From assembly GCF_000426185.1 (NCBI RefSeq), contig NZ_AUEW01000009.1, positions 141,910-205,909 of the forward strand: a stretch of DNA of 64,000 nt. The letters are read 5' to 3'. Under the pieces are notes generated by a model. The model made no database searches and was not told the DNA's origin. It was given only the letters and a program-made list of their open reading frames with translations. The position numbers and the translations under genes are program-made. Position 1 is the stretch's first letter, and the number at the start of each line of letters is the position of its first letter. The stretch comes from Cellulomonas sp. URHD0024. Lineage in GTDB: Bacteria > Actinomycetota > Actinomycetes > Actinomycetales > Cellulomonadaceae. Below, piece by piece: positions 8,306 to 17,851 of the stretch.

Positions 8306-9381
8306 CCACGCCGATCACGGTCCTGACCTGGGCGATCGTCGCGCTGGCGACCGCGATCGTGCTGCTCAGCGCCGTCCTCGTCGCCGTCCGGCTACGCCGG
8401 ACCCTGCGGGAGCGTCGCCAGGCATCTCTGCGCAAGGAACCTCGACGGCAGCTCGTCGAGCTGGTCGCCGATCCCGACGAGGAGGGGGTCGACCGCCTCC
8501 TCGCCCTGCCGCGCCCCGCCTGGGACGCGCTCGAGCCGGTCGCCGTGGCGATGCTCGGCAAGGTGCGCGGCGAGGCACGGGACTCCTTGACGCGCGTGTT
8601 CGAGGAGCGTGGCGTCGTCGAGTCCGCACTCGCCGACCTGGGGCACCGCTCTCCGGAGAGGCGGGCCCGGGCAGCGCAAGCCCTGGGCCTGCTCGCGCGA
8701 CCCGAAGGCGTCGAGCCGATCTGTGGCCTGCTGAAGGATCCGGAGCCGTTCGTCCGCGTGGTCGCCGCACGGGCGCTCGGGGCGCTGGCGAGCGCGGACG
8801 CGGCGGGCCCGCTGCTGGCCTCCCTGGACGACGGCCTGCCGGCCCAGGTCGTCGCGGACGCGCTGGGCCGGATCGGGTCCGGCGCCCTGCCCGCCCTGCA
8901 CGCCGCCCTGCTCGCGCCCCAGCCCGCGACACGGGCGAGCGCCGTCGACGCCCTCGCGCTGATCGGCTCCGGGGAATCGGTCGACCCGATCTCCGGGGTC
9001 CTTGCTCACGACGACACGCTCGCCGTCAGGGTGTCTGCGGCACTGGCGCTGGGCCGGATCGGTCAGCGAGCCGTGGTCGACCCGCTCCTGGAGGCGACGG
9101 GTGAGACGCAGCCGGCACCACTGCGGGCCGCGGCCGTCCGGGCGATCGGGACCACCGGGGCCGCATCGGCGGTGTCGGTCCTGGTGGTCCTGGTGGGGGA
9201 CAGCGATCCGCGAGTCGCCCACGAGGCGGCCCAGGCGCTGCGTCGCACCGGTCCGCCCGGGGTGCGGGCGCTCGAGCAGCTCGTCGGACCCGAGGACGCG
9301 GCCAACCCTGAGCACGGGACCGGCCCGGCGCACGCGCGCGAGGCGCTGGCCCTCGCCCGACTCGACCTGGCCCGCCGATGA
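8302..9381 (+). CDS. Membrane-anchored HEAT/PBS-lyase repeat protein
   Basis: This 359-residue protein has one N-terminal transmembrane helix (about residues 8-30), a short basic segment and then helical repeats (about 105-350) with the HEAT pattern, for example RARAAQALGLLARPEGVEPI, VRVVAARALGALASADAAGPL and VRVSAALALGRIGQRAVVDPL. Such repeats are protein-binding scaffolds. Start-stop overlaps with the kinase before it and the glycosyltransferase after it suggest that it bridges the signalling proteins and the membrane synthase. There is no catalytic motif. Confidence 0.88.
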   Translation: MTTPITVLTWAIVALATAIVLLSAVLVAVRLRRTLRERRQASLRKEPRRQLVELVADPDEEGVDRLLALPRPAWDALEPVAVAMLGKVRGEARDSLTRVFEERGVVESALADLGHRSPERRARAAQALGLLARPEGVEPICGLLKDPEPFVRVVAARALGALASADAAGPLLASLDDGLPAQVVADALGRIGSGALPALHAALLAPQPATRASAVDALALIGSGESVDPISGVLAHDDTLAVRVSAALALGRIGQRAVVDPLLEATGETQPAPLRAAAVRAIGTTGAASAVSVLVVLVGDSDPRVAHEAAQALRRTGPPGVRALEQLVGPEDAANPEHGTGPAHAREALALARLDLARR

Positions 9382-12300
9382 GCATCGTCGGCGACGCACT
9401 GCTCTGGCTGCTCGACCTGGCCGACCAGCTGATCCTGGTGTACTTCATCGCGATCAACACGGCCTACCTCGTGCTGATCACGCTGGCTGCCGGCGTGTTC
9501 GTCCGGCACGTCCGCCGCACCCCGGTCGCCGGAGCCGACGACCTGTTCCGCAGCCCGCTGGCGCCGTCCGTCTCGCTGATCGTTCCCGCGTTCAACGAAG
9601 GTCCGGTCATCGTGTCGTCCGTCCAGGCACTGCTGGCCCTGCGGTATCCACGGTTCGACGTGACCGTGGTCGACGACGGCTCCACGGACGACACGTTCGA
9701 GGCGCTCCGCACGGCGTTCGACCTCGTCGAGATCCCGCACGTGGACCCGACCGGCCTCCAGTACCGCGGAGCCGTCCGGTCGCTGCACGTCGCCCGGAAC
9801 GACCCGGACGGCCTGCGGGTGGTGCGCAAGGCGAACGGCGGCAAGGCGGACGCGCTGAACGTCGGGATAGCGATGGCCGGCCAGGACCTCGTCTGCGTGG
9901 TCGACGCCGACTCGGTCATGGACAACGACGCGCTGCTGCGCCTCGTGAGGCCGTACGCCGACGACCCCACGCGCGTGGTCGCCGTCGGAGGCGTCGTGCG
10001 GATCGCCAACGGCTCGCGCATCGAGGCCGGTCGTGTGGTCGATGTCCGGATGCCGCGCCAGTGGTTGGTCCGGATCCAGATCGTGGAGTATCTGCGGGCC
10101 TTCCTGACCGGCCGGACCGGCTGGTCGCGGCTGGGCGGTCTCGTCGTGATCTCCGGAGCCTGCGGGCTGTTCCGACGAGACGTGGTCCTCGACATCGGCG
10201 GCATGCAGCTCGACACGGTCGGCGAGGACGCCGAGCTCGTCGTCCGGATGCACCGCCGGCTGCGTGAGGCCAGGAGCGACTACAAGGTCGTCTTCGCCGC
10301 CGACCCCGTCGCCTGGACCCAGGCGCCCGACACCCTGCGGATCCTGGGGCGCCAACGGCGTCGCTGGCACCGTGGGCTCACCGAGGTCCTGATGCGGCAC
10401 CGCAGGATGATCGGCAACCCGCGCTACGGGCGGATCGGTCTGGTGGCGCTGCCGTTCTACGTCCTGTTCGAGCTGGCTGCCCCGGTCATCGAGCTCCTCG
10501 CCCTGATCCTGATCCCCGTCAGCCTCGTGCTGGGCATCGTCGACGTGCAGTTCGCCTGGCACTTCATGCTCGTGGCCTACGGCTACGGGATCCTGGTCAC
10601 CCTCTGCGCGGTCGTCCTGGAAGAGGCGTCGTTCTCCCGTTACCGACGCTGGACCGACCTGGCGCGCGGACTCCCCGCGGCGGTGCTGGAGAACCTCGGG
10701 TACCGGCAGGCCCTCGCCGGGTTCCAGCTCCAGGGGATCTGGCAGGCGTTGCGGCGCAAGCGCGGTGCCTGGGGGACGATGACCCGGGTCGGGCACGCGG
10801 ACACCGCGCGTCGTCGTCATCCGGCCCGGACGTCTGCACTCGCCGGGGCCACGGCCGCAGCCGTCGCACTCGCTGTGGTCCTCGTGGTCGTGCGACCGTT
10901 CGGTCCGGCTGCGGACACGGCAGACCCGAACCTCGGGGAGCAGATCGCCATGCTGGGTACCCAGGACCTCCCCACGTCACCGCCGGCGGGCTCGTCCTGG
11001 GCGCCCAGCCCGCTCACGGTCGAGGGCCTCCAGGTCAATGCTCAGGCGGGCCCGACCGGGTTCTTCCTGCACACCGCCGGCGCGGACCGCACCTTCCTGC
11101 CGGGGGTGGACGTGGGCGCGTCCACCCCGGGACACGAACCCGGTGAGCTCGCGGTCTCGGCGTCGGACTACCGACGCTGGTTCGACGTCATGGGTCGCAT
11201 GGGCATCCGCGTGGTGCGCGACTACACGATCCACCCGCCCGCGTTCTACGACGAGCTCGCCGCCTACAACCGCAGGTGGCCGGACCAGCCGCTCTACCTG
11301 GTCCAGGGCGTCTACCTGCCGGACGAGTCCTACGTCCAGAAGGGCAACCTCTACGACTCGGCCGTGACCGACGCCTTCGACGCCGAGCTCCGCGACGCCT
11401 CCGCAGCGGTGTCGGGCGACCTCGTACGCGAGCCGGCGCCAGGGAGGGCGTCGGGTACCTGGACCACCGACGTCAGCCCGTGGCTGATCGGCTGGATCAT
11501 CGGGGTCGAGTGGGACGGAACGGCCGTCGAGGCCAGCGACGCGCTGAACCAGAGCGCACCGGCCGGCGGCGGCGACCTCTTCCACAGCACGCCCGACGCG
11601 AGCCCGACGGAGCGTTGGCTGGCCACCCGGATGAACCTGCTCGCCACGGACGAGGTGACCCGCGGCCGCAGCTCCCCGATCGCGTTCGTCAACTGGCCCA
11701 CGGCGGACCCTCTGACGCACCCGCTCGAGCCGAACCCGCTCGAAGACCTCGCCGGCGTGGACGCCGAGCACGTCCTTCCCACGTCCGCCTGGCCGGGCGG
11801 CACCTTCGCGAGCTTCCACGCCTACCCGTACTACCCGGACTTCCAGCGCTACGAGTTCCCCGGCAGCAGCGATCCCTACGGCGCCTACCTCGCCTCTCTC
11901 CGGGACCACTACACGCACATGCCGGTCGTCATCAGCGAGTTCGGGGTCCCGTCGTCGATCGGCACCGCCCACTACGGACCGCTGGGCCGCGGCCAGGGCG
12001 ACCACGACGAGCAGGAAGCCATGACGATGGACGCGGACATGCTGCGCCTCATCCGGCAGCAGGGCCTCGCCGGTGGCTTCGTCTTCTCGTGGACCGACGA
12101 GTGGTTCAAGGCGACCTGGAACACCCAGACCCACCAGTACCCGCCGGGGCGTCGGCCCTTCTGGCACGACGAGCTCACGAACGAGCAGTACTTCGGGATC
12201 GTCGCCACCGACCCGCTCGGGCCGCCGGACGACGCCCCCGCCGCCCTGCCCGTCGACCCTGCCACGGGACCCGCCGACGGAGCCTCGTGGTGGATGGACG

Positions 12301-12956
12301 AGAGCTACCTGCACCTGAGCATCGACCTCTCGTCGGCCGATGTCTCACAGCTGACGGTCGGTCTGGACTCCCTGCCCGCGCTGACCGGTGAACCACCTCC
12401 CGGTGCCGGTGACCGTCGTCCGGACACCGCGTTCGCTCTGGAGCTCGGCACCCGCACGGGGCAGGCCTGGGTCCGCCGACAGCTCGACCCGCTGGTGCTG
12501 GACTACCAGGTGCCGGCTGACGCCCGCGATGCGACGGTCCCCGGGTGGTGGCCGTACCAGCTCGTCGTGAACCGCGCGCTGACCGTCCCCGGGATCGGGC
12601 CACAGCCTCTCGAGCTCTTCGACGCCGGCGCTCTGCGCTACGGCACGTTCGACGTCTCGGCTCCGGAGTTCGACAGCCGGGCGACGTGGCACGCCGACGG
12701 CTCGAAGCTGGAGCTGCGCATCCCGTGGGCGCTCGCCGGGTTCAGCGACCCGTCCTCCGCGCAGATGCTGGTCCCCGACGGGACGACGCCGGCATCGCAG
12801 ACGAGTCCGGGGATCACCGTGGTGCTCTCTTCCGCAGGCGTGGACCAGACGCTCGGCACGATCCCAGCCCCGAGCTGGGACGAGGTCCGGTACGCCGAAC
12901 GGTTGAAGACGTCCGCCGACACCCTGCGCCTCGCGTTCCTCGATACAGGCTCGTGA
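9378..12956 (+). CDS. Glycosyltransferase 2 fused to extracellular clan-A-type glycosidase
   Basis: A 1192-residue fusion. Residues 1-475 form a processive GT2 synthase like cellulose, hyaluronan or PNAG synthases: N-terminal membrane helix, VVDDGSTDD (D99-D100), VVDADS, GEDAEL and QRRRWHRG near 326, with C-terminal membrane helices. Another helix (about 483-505) leads to an exported half with a TIM-barrel glycosidase appearance: candidate acid/base E711 in IGVEWDG and nucleophile E854 in VISEFG, 143 residues apart as in clan GH-A. A beta-rich C-terminal region follows (about 960-1192). No frameshift separates the halves. It would make a surface polysaccharide and cut or edit it on the outer side. 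Confidence 0.85.
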   Translation: MSIVGDALLWLLDLADQLILVYFIAINTAYLVLITLAAGVFVRHVRRTPVAGADDLFRSPLAPSVSLIVPAFNEGPVIVSSVQALLALRYPRFDVTVVDDGSTDDTFEALRTAFDLVEIPHVDPTGLQYRGAVRSLHVARNDPDGLRVVRKANGGKADALNVGIAMAGQDLVCVVDADSVMDNDALLRLVRPYADDPTRVVAVGGVVRIANGSRIEAGRVVDVRMPRQWLVRIQIVEYLRAFLTGRTGWSRLGGLVVISGACGLFRRDVVLDIGGMQLDTVGEDAELVVRMHRRLREARSDYKVVFAADPVAWTQAPDTLRILGRQRRRWHRGLTEVLMRHRRMIGNPRYGRIGLVALPFYVLFELAAPVIELLALILIPVSLVLGIVDVQFAWHFMLVAYGYGILVTLCAVVLEEASFSRYRRWTDLARGLPAAVLENLGYRQALAGFQLQGIWQALRRKRGAWGTMTRVGHADTARRRHPARTSALAGATAAAVALAVVLVVVRPFGPAADTADPNLGEQIAMLGTQDLPTSPPAGSSWAPSPLTVEGLQVNAQAGPTGFFLHTAGADRTFLPGVDVGASTPGHEPGELAVSASDYRRWFDVMGRMGIRVVRDYTIHPPAFYDELAAYNRRWPDQPLYLVQGVYLPDESYVQKGNLYDSAVTDAFDAELRDASAAVSGDLVREPAPGRASGTWTTDVSPWLIGWIIGVEWDGTAVEASDALNQSAPAGGGDLFHSTPDASPTERWLATRMNLLATDEVTRGRSSPIAFVNWPTADPLTHPLEPNPLEDLAGVDAEHVLPTSAWPGGTFASFHAYPYYPDFQRYEFPGSSDPYGAYLASLRDHYTHMPVVISEFGVPSSIGTAHYGPLGRGQGDHDEQEAMTMDADMLRLIRQQGLAGGFVFSWTDEWFKATWNTQTHQYPPGRRPFWHDELTNEQYFGIVATDPLGPPDDAPAALPVDPATGPADGASWWMDESYLHLSIDLSSADVSQLTVGLDSLPALTGEPPPGAGDRRPDTAFALELGTRTGQAWVRRQLDPLVLDYQVPADARDATVPGWWPYQLVVNRALTVPGIGPQPLELFDAGALRYGTFDVSAPEFDSRATWHADGSKLELRIPWALAGFSDPSSAQMLVPDGTTPASQTSPGITVVLSSAGVDQTLGTIPAPSWDEVRYAERLKTSADTLRLAFLDTGS

Positions 12957-13035
12957 CCCGCGGGACGAGGCGCTGCGTCCCCTCGGCGTCGCCTCCCGAC
13001 GAGCGGGGACGGTCCGACGGCCCTAGCCTCCGGGG

Positions 13036-13710
13036 ATGCGTCCTCTCCCCCTCCGCCGCCGCGCGCTCCTGCGTGCCGCCGCGTTCGGGGTGGCGTTCAC
13101 GGTTCCGGTCGCCCTGCTCGCCTACCTGGTGCGTGCACAGGTCGACGACGTCCTTCGCCTCGACCAGCGGGCCATCGTCGCCGCCACCGCGATCACGCGC
13201 GCACACCCCGAGCTGCGGCAGCTGCTGCTCGCCTGGCAGGAGATGTTCCAGGCGAAGTGGCTCAACCTCGCGGCGACCGGGTTGTGCGTCTGGGTCTGGC
13301 GGCGGCACGGACTGACCACGCGCGCACTCTGGGCGTTCCTCACGATCATGGCCGCGTGGGCCCTGCAGCTCGGAGCGAAGGGCCTCGTGCAGCGCACGCG
13401 GCCGGTCGTCGCCGACGCGGTCGCGCACGCCCCTGGATCCAGCTTCCCGTCCGGGCACGCGACGAACACCGCCGCCGTCGCGGTGACCGTGACGTTGCTC
13501 GTCTGGCCGTTGCTCGGCCCCCGGGGACGGGTCGTCGTACCCGTCGTCGCGGCAGCCTGCGTCCTGCTGACCGGTATCGACCGCGTGATGCTCGGCGTGC
13601 ACTTCCCTTCCGACGTGATCGCGGGGTTCGCCCTCGGCACAGCCCTCGCGGGAGCGTCCTACCTCGGCTACAGCGGCTGGTCCGCCGTCGCCCCTCACCC
13701 GGAGCCCTGA
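13036..13710 (+). CDS. PAP2-family membrane phosphatase
   Basis: This 224-residue polytopic protein has the three PAP2 phosphatase motifs: KGLVQRTRP, PSGHATN and DRVMLGVHFPSDV. The Arg, His and Asp catalytic residues are all present. Likely substrates are undecaprenyl pyrophosphate or another lipid phosphate. It sits between a polysaccharide synthase and a second PAP2 gene whose start overlaps its stop (TGATG at 13708-13712). Confidence 0.92.
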   Translation: MRPLPLRRRALLRAAAFGVAFTVPVALLAYLVRAQVDDVLRLDQRAIVAATAITRAHPELRQLLLAWQEMFQAKWLNLAATGLCVWVWRRHGLTTRALWAFLTIMAAWALQLGAKGLVQRTRPVVADAVAHAPGSSFPSGHATNTAAVAVTVTLLVWPLLGPRGRVVVPVVAAACVLLTGIDRVMLGVHFPSDVIAGFALGTALAGASYLGYSGWSAVAPHPEP

Positions 13711-14405
13711 TGCACACCTTCCTGCACCGATACGAGCTCGACGACTCCGCACCGGCCGGCCGTGCGGCGCTCCGCGACATCGGCGTCCGGGTACTCCTGC
13801 CCGCCGTCGCGCTCTGGGTCGTCGTCGTGGGCGTGGGTCTGTTGATCACGGGACCGCTGGACGACTGGCCGGGCGAGCAGGCCATGAACCGCTGGTTCGT
13901 CTCGATCCGGACGCCGGCGCTGAACTCCGTCACGGCTGCCCTCTCGGCGGTCGGCAGCACCGAGATCATCATCGGCGCGTGCGTGCTGTTCGTCGCGCTC
14001 TTCTGGTGGCGGACGAAGCAGTGGTGGGTCGCGATCATCCCGGTCCAGGCGATCAGCGTGCAGGCGATCGTCTTCATGACGTCCGCGTTGGTGGTCGGGC
14101 GGCACCGCCCCGACGTCGACCACCTGGACACCTCGCCGCCGACCTCGTCGTACCCGAGCGGGCACACCGGCGCCTCCACGGCGTTCTACGTCACGCTCGC
14201 GCTGATCGCCCAGCGGATCGGCAACCCGGTGCTGCGTGTCGTCGTGACCGTGCTCTGCCTGCTGGTTCCCGTGTGCGTCGGCGCGGCACGCCTGTACCGG
14301 GGCATGCACCACCCCACCGACGTGGCCATGGGGGCCGTCAACGGGCTGGTCTGCGCGTTCCTGGCATGGAACTACCTGCGGCGGGACACCTCAGGCCGTG
14401 AGTGA
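13710..14405 (+). CDS. Second PAP2-family membrane phosphatase
   Basis: This 231-residue protein is a diverged relative of the gene before it. It has several membrane helices, GRHRPDVDH, YPSGHTGAS and ARLYRGMHHPTDV, so all catalytic residues are kept. Overlap with the upstream PAP2 stop implies coupled translation. Its 3' end overlaps the convergent gene at 14391 by 15 bases, so no terminator fits between them. Confidence 0.92.
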   Translation: MHTFLHRYELDDSAPAGRAALRDIGVRVLLPAVALWVVVVGVGLLITGPLDDWPGEQAMNRWFVSIRTPALNSVTAALSAVGSTEIIIGACVLFVALFWWRTKQWWVAIIPVQAISVQAIVFMTSALVVGRHRPDVDHLDTSPPTSSYPSGHTGASTAFYVTLALIAQRIGNPVLRVVVTVLCLLVPVCVGAARLYRGMHHPTDVAMGAVNGLVCAFLAWNYLRRDTSGRE

Positions 14406-16262
14406 CATGTCCAGCTCGCTGAGCGCCGTCGCGCTGTCCAGGTCGCTGGTCACCCGGTGCCGATATCCCAGGAACCCCGCGATGCACACGCGCGAGTCGT
14501 CCCCCTCCTGGGGGCAGGTCCCCGCGACGCACGGCGGCTCCTCGGCGTCGTCCGATCCGTCGACGTTGGCGGCGAGCCACTCCTTCGTCGCGTCGCAGAG
14601 GCGCAAGGTCTCGTCGACGTCGGTGCGCAGCGGGAGGTAGTAGAGGAACTGCACCGGGATCACGTGCGTGATGCTGTCCTTGAGGGCCACCTGCACGCTG
14701 CCGGGTGTCCTCATCGCCTCGCGGAGCTGGGAGACGAACGAGGGGTGCTTGGCGAGCCCCTCCGCGAGGTCGCCCCAGACCAGCCGGCCCGTCCGGGCCA
14801 GCGCGACCAGGTGGCTCGCCACCTGCGACGGGTCCCCGACGGCGGCCCAGTTCCAGGAGTACCAGGTGACGGCGCCCTGCTCGTCGGGCTCCGGGATGAC
14901 CCAGGTGACCTCGTCGAGGGCGACCCGCGCCGTGTCGATGAAGGCCGCCACCCGTTCCGGGTCGAAGTGCACCTGCGCGGCCTCGACGCCGGCGTCGTCC
15001 GAGAGCAGGAAGGAGAAGTTCTGCCTCCCGTCGTCGCAGCTCGCGTAGAGCGCGAGCGTCGGCGCCTCGATGCCCTCGAGCGACTCCGGATCGGTCATGT
15101 CCTCCACGAGCCGGAACGTCGTCTCCGCCGTCGTCTCCGTCACCGGCTCTCCCGACGACCCGGCGTCGGACTGCGCCGCGATCCCCGGGGCGATCTCCGC
15201 CACGACGACGTTGACCTGCTCGACGTGGACGATGAGTCCGCGGACGGAGAGCACGCATCGCACCCGCCAGTCGCCCGGCTCGGTCGGCGCCTGCAGCGCG
15301 AAGTACAGGCGCAGGGAGTCCGCCTTGCCTGCCGGTCCGATGCCCGCCGGCCGGGTCACGGTGAACGGCCCGTCGGCCGACATGCGCAGCTGTCCCGGCG
15401 GAGGTGCGACAGGGAACTTGTCTCCCGTTCCGTCGGCCAGGATGACGACGTCGACCAGCTCCCGCCGGACCCGCTTCGGAAGAGTCAGCGGCGGCCGGAG
15501 GCCGTTCGCGGCATCGTCCGCGTGCGGCCCGACGTTGACGGCGAGCCAGACGCGGCTGCCGGGTCGCACCCGGGGCAGGTGCTCAGCGGGTCCGGCAGCG
15601 GCGAGCACCGCGACGTTGACGTGCGGACCGCGGTGCAGCTCGTGCTCGGGCGCGGTGGACGGCCGGCGGGGACGGAGCCCGCGAAAGATGGGCAGCCGCT
15701 CGAGGATCGATCGGCGAGCACCCGGGTCGTTCGCGGCGCTCGACTTCTCCCACGTCAATCGGTCTTGAATTTCCCATTCGAGCGTTTCCGCATTGGCCGT
15801 CAGCTCTCTGACGCGTGCAAATGAGCCGACCCCGAGAACGAGTCCCAGAAGTGTGTGGGCTGCGCGCACCACGTCGATCCCGGCGTGGGTGGCGGGGCCG
15901 GCGAGGTCGGCCTCGCGGTACCGCGACCTGTCGAGGAGCTGGTCCGCCGCGGACACCACGTCCTCCGCAGACAGGTCGTCGTCCTCCGACGCCGCGCCGA
16001 GGGCGACGACGAACGCGTCGAGCGCCATGCCGAAAACGAGCGCGTCCGAGGGGCCGGTCCGTTGATCGCGTGCCGGGCCGCGCAGCAGCACGTCGAGCCC
16101 CAGATCGCCCCACGTGCCACGCAGGGAGGATCGCAGGCTGCGCAGCGCAGCCACCCACGCGCGCTCGAGGAGCGTCGACGGCAGGTGGATGTCCCACGAC
16201 TCGTCGAGGGCACGGACCGCCGCGTCGCGGAGCAAGTCCAGTACATCGCGCTGGGCGACCAT
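14391..16262 (-). CDS. Large protein with possible partial CHAT/caspase-like C-terminus
   Basis: A 623-residue protein with no signal peptide; the start at 16262 is set by GGAGG-like AAGGAG eight bases upstream. The N-terminal 200 residues are helical. Residues around 210-390 look like a beta-sandwich (VRPGSRVWLAVNVG, LSVRGLIVHVEQVNVVVAEI). The C-terminus, with VQVALKDSITHVIPVQFLYYLPL, a Cys pair and VCIAGFLGYRHRV, recalls the opening part of CHAT-type modules in actinobacterial and cyanobacterial conflict-system proteins, but it stops before the catalytic His/Cys region. It may be truncated, an adaptor, or an unrelated family; the match is from memory and moderate. Confidence 0.55.
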   Translation of the reverse strand: MVAQRDVLDLLRDAAVRALDESWDIHLPSTLLERAWVAALRSLRSSLRGTWGDLGLDVLLRGPARDQRTGPSDALVFGMALDAFVVALGAASEDDDLSAEDVVSAADQLLDRSRYREADLAGPATHAGIDVVRAAHTLLGLVLGVGSFARVRELTANAETLEWEIQDRLTWEKSSAANDPGARRSILERLPIFRGLRPRRPSTAPEHELHRGPHVNVAVLAAAGPAEHLPRVRPGSRVWLAVNVGPHADDAANGLRPPLTLPKRVRRELVDVVILADGTGDKFPVAPPPGQLRMSADGPFTVTRPAGIGPAGKADSLRLYFALQAPTEPGDWRVRCVLSVRGLIVHVEQVNVVVAEIAPGIAAQSDAGSSGEPVTETTAETTFRLVEDMTDPESLEGIEAPTLALYASCDDGRQNFSFLLSDDAGVEAAQVHFDPERVAAFIDTARVALDEVTWVIPEPDEQGAVTWYSWNWAAVGDPSQVASHLVALARTGRLVWGDLAEGLAKHPSFVSQLREAMRTPGSVQVALKDSITHVIPVQFLYYLPLRTDVDETLRLCDATKEWLAANVDGSDDAEEPPCVAGTCPQEGDDSRVCIAGFLGYRHRVTSDLDSATALSELDMSLTA

Positions 16263-16789
16263 CTCTGGGCTCCTTCCTCCGTCGGCCGGCGTGCGCGAGT
16301 TTATCAACCGCAATGTGCTATGGCCGACGGCGATGCGGGGGAAATGATCGGGCAAACGTCGACGATCGGGGCGTACCGTCTCCTAACCCCGGAATGTCAA
16401 GTCGGACATTTTCTCCGACGCTCATTGCACATACCAGCGCGGGTCGGGTCCGCCCACGACCGCATCCATGCGCCGCTCCTGCTGCGGCCGGCCGTTCCGC
16501 CGCTGCCGGGGGGCGCAGGTCGATGGCGCTGTTGCAGGTCAGCCTGGGATCCGGCTCCTCGAGCACGTCGTGCGGGCAGCCGACGCCCGACCGGCGCCCT
16601 GGACCTGAGGCCCGGTCGGCGCTGTCGTCCGGGGAACCGAGACGCGTGCCGCCTGGCCGGCGAGATTTCACCCGGTCGGCGTCATGCGGGCTGTGGCATC
16701 AGCCCGACGTGCAGGCGCGCGGGAGTGCCCTCAGCGATCGTTGCCCACGACCCGTGAGGCGCAGCGCGGCAGCGCCGGCCCGGCTTCGC
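16263..16789. other. Intergenic region without a recognisable gene
   Basis: About 527 bases between two minus-strand genes. No supported coding frame was found. It contains the element GAGATTTCACCCGGTCGG at 16662-16679 (similar ones at 17315 and 17852), followed by the small dyad GGGCTG-TGGCAT-CAGCCC. The promoter of the 14391-16262 gene must lie in the part nearest 16300-16450, which has the lowest GC. Confidence 0.4.
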
Positions 16790-17152
16790 TCAGCGGGGCG
16801 TGAAGGACGTGCTGCACTTCCAGGTGGACGTGCCCTTCGTCGCGGACACGCTCACGACGACCTTGTAGCCCTTGGTCGCGCGGGAGATGGAGTACGCGAC
16901 CGAGGCCTTGCCCGTGGTGGACGCCGTGGTCTGCTTCTGGTTCGTCGTCGTCTTGTAGTGGGCGGCGGTCGTCACCTTGGCGGAGCCGCCGACGCCCGAG
17001 ACCCGCACGACTGTCGTCGTGTACTGAGCCGGTGCCGTCACCGACATCGACGCCGTGCAGCTCCCCGTCGCCGCGGAGGCAGGTGTCGCGGTGAAGGCGA
17101 CAGGAGTGAGGGACAGTGCAGTCGCGATGGCGACGGTGAGTGCGCGGCGCAC
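16790..17152 (-). CDS. Small secreted beta-rich protein
   Basis: This 120-residue protein starts with GTG at 17152 behind CAGGAG. It has a Sec signal peptide ending in ATPASA near residue 25. The mature part is rich in Thr, Ser and Val with two cysteines, one near each end (SCTAS and WKCST), which could form a disulfide across an Ig-like fold. The function is unknown. Confidence 0.7.
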   Translation of the reverse strand: MRRALTVAIATALSLTPVAFTATPASAATGSCTASMSVTAPAQYTTTVVRVSGVGGSAKVTTAAHYKTTTNQKQTTASTTGKASVAYSISRATKGYKVVVSVSATKGTSTWKCSTSFTPR

Positions 17153-17551
17153 GGTGGCTCCTGAGGCGGTGGGCTGGTCGGACGCACAATTCTGCTGCCT
17201 TTCCCACGCCCGGCCGACGAGCGTTGCGGGCCGCATGCCATATCCGGCCGGAGCCGGGTACCCGTTGTCGTGGTTCGTCAGGGTCTCCGGGGCGACTCGG
17301 GGTGCCCGGCCGCCGAGAGTTCACCCCCCGGCTCGGCGCGGTCGGGGTCAAACGCACCGTTCGTCCTTCGCGCGCGCGCCGGGCGGTCCGTCGGACGCAG
17401 TGTCTCTGTCACCGCCAGGGCCGACCGATCGTCGTCACGGCCAGGCTTGTAGCGTTGCTCGGCGGGGTCGATCAGAGCCCAGCTGCCGGAACGTCCTGCC
17501 TCCAGGGCGCACCGACTTTCCGACCATCTCGGATCGGAGGTCGCACACGTC
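17153..17551. other. Divergent intergenic region
   Basis: About 400 bases between divergent genes. It must carry both promoters. The only notable element is GAGAGTTCACCCCCCGG at 17315-17331, related to the copies at 16662 and 17852. No other structure was recognised. Confidence 0.35.
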
Positions 17552-17776
17552 GTGACGAACGCACCTTCGCCAGGGACGGGGCACGTGTTCGTGACGCGCT
17601 TTCGCGACGGCTCGTGGAGCGCGATCTGGCAGGGTGAGGGCGCCGAGGCGGCATCCCACGTCGACTTCGACGGCACACGCGATGTGGTGGTCGCCTGGGC
17701 ATGGGCGCAGCCCGCCGCAACCCGTCGGCGGTTCGACGACGAGCGAAACCAGTACGTGCCGCTCGAGCCCGAATAG
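17552..17776 (+). CDS. Small conserved-looking hypothetical protein
   Basis: A 74-residue soluble protein starting at GTG 17552, with GGAGG about 11 bases upstream. The sequence has regular beta-type alternation (VFVTRFRDGSWSAIWQGEG) then acidic residues and ends in VPLEPE. It looks like a genuine small protein rather than a random frame, but no family is recognised. Confidence 0.55.
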   Translation: MTNAPSPGTGHVFVTRFRDGSWSAIWQGEGAEAASHVDFDGTRDVVVAWAWAQPAATRRRFDDERNQYVPLEPE

Positions 17777-17851
17777 CGACCCAGCGCCGACCACCGGCCC
17801 CGCGACGACGAAACGGGCCGAACCAAGGTTCGACCCGGTGGCTTGGGGCGC

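Noticed and set aside
9378..12956. The GT2-glycosidase fusion as two genes merged by a sequencing error
   Set aside because: The frame runs through a plausible linker and membrane helix (residues 475-510) with no internal ribosome site or start that fits a separate signal peptide, so a true fusion is more likely, though resequencing would settle it.
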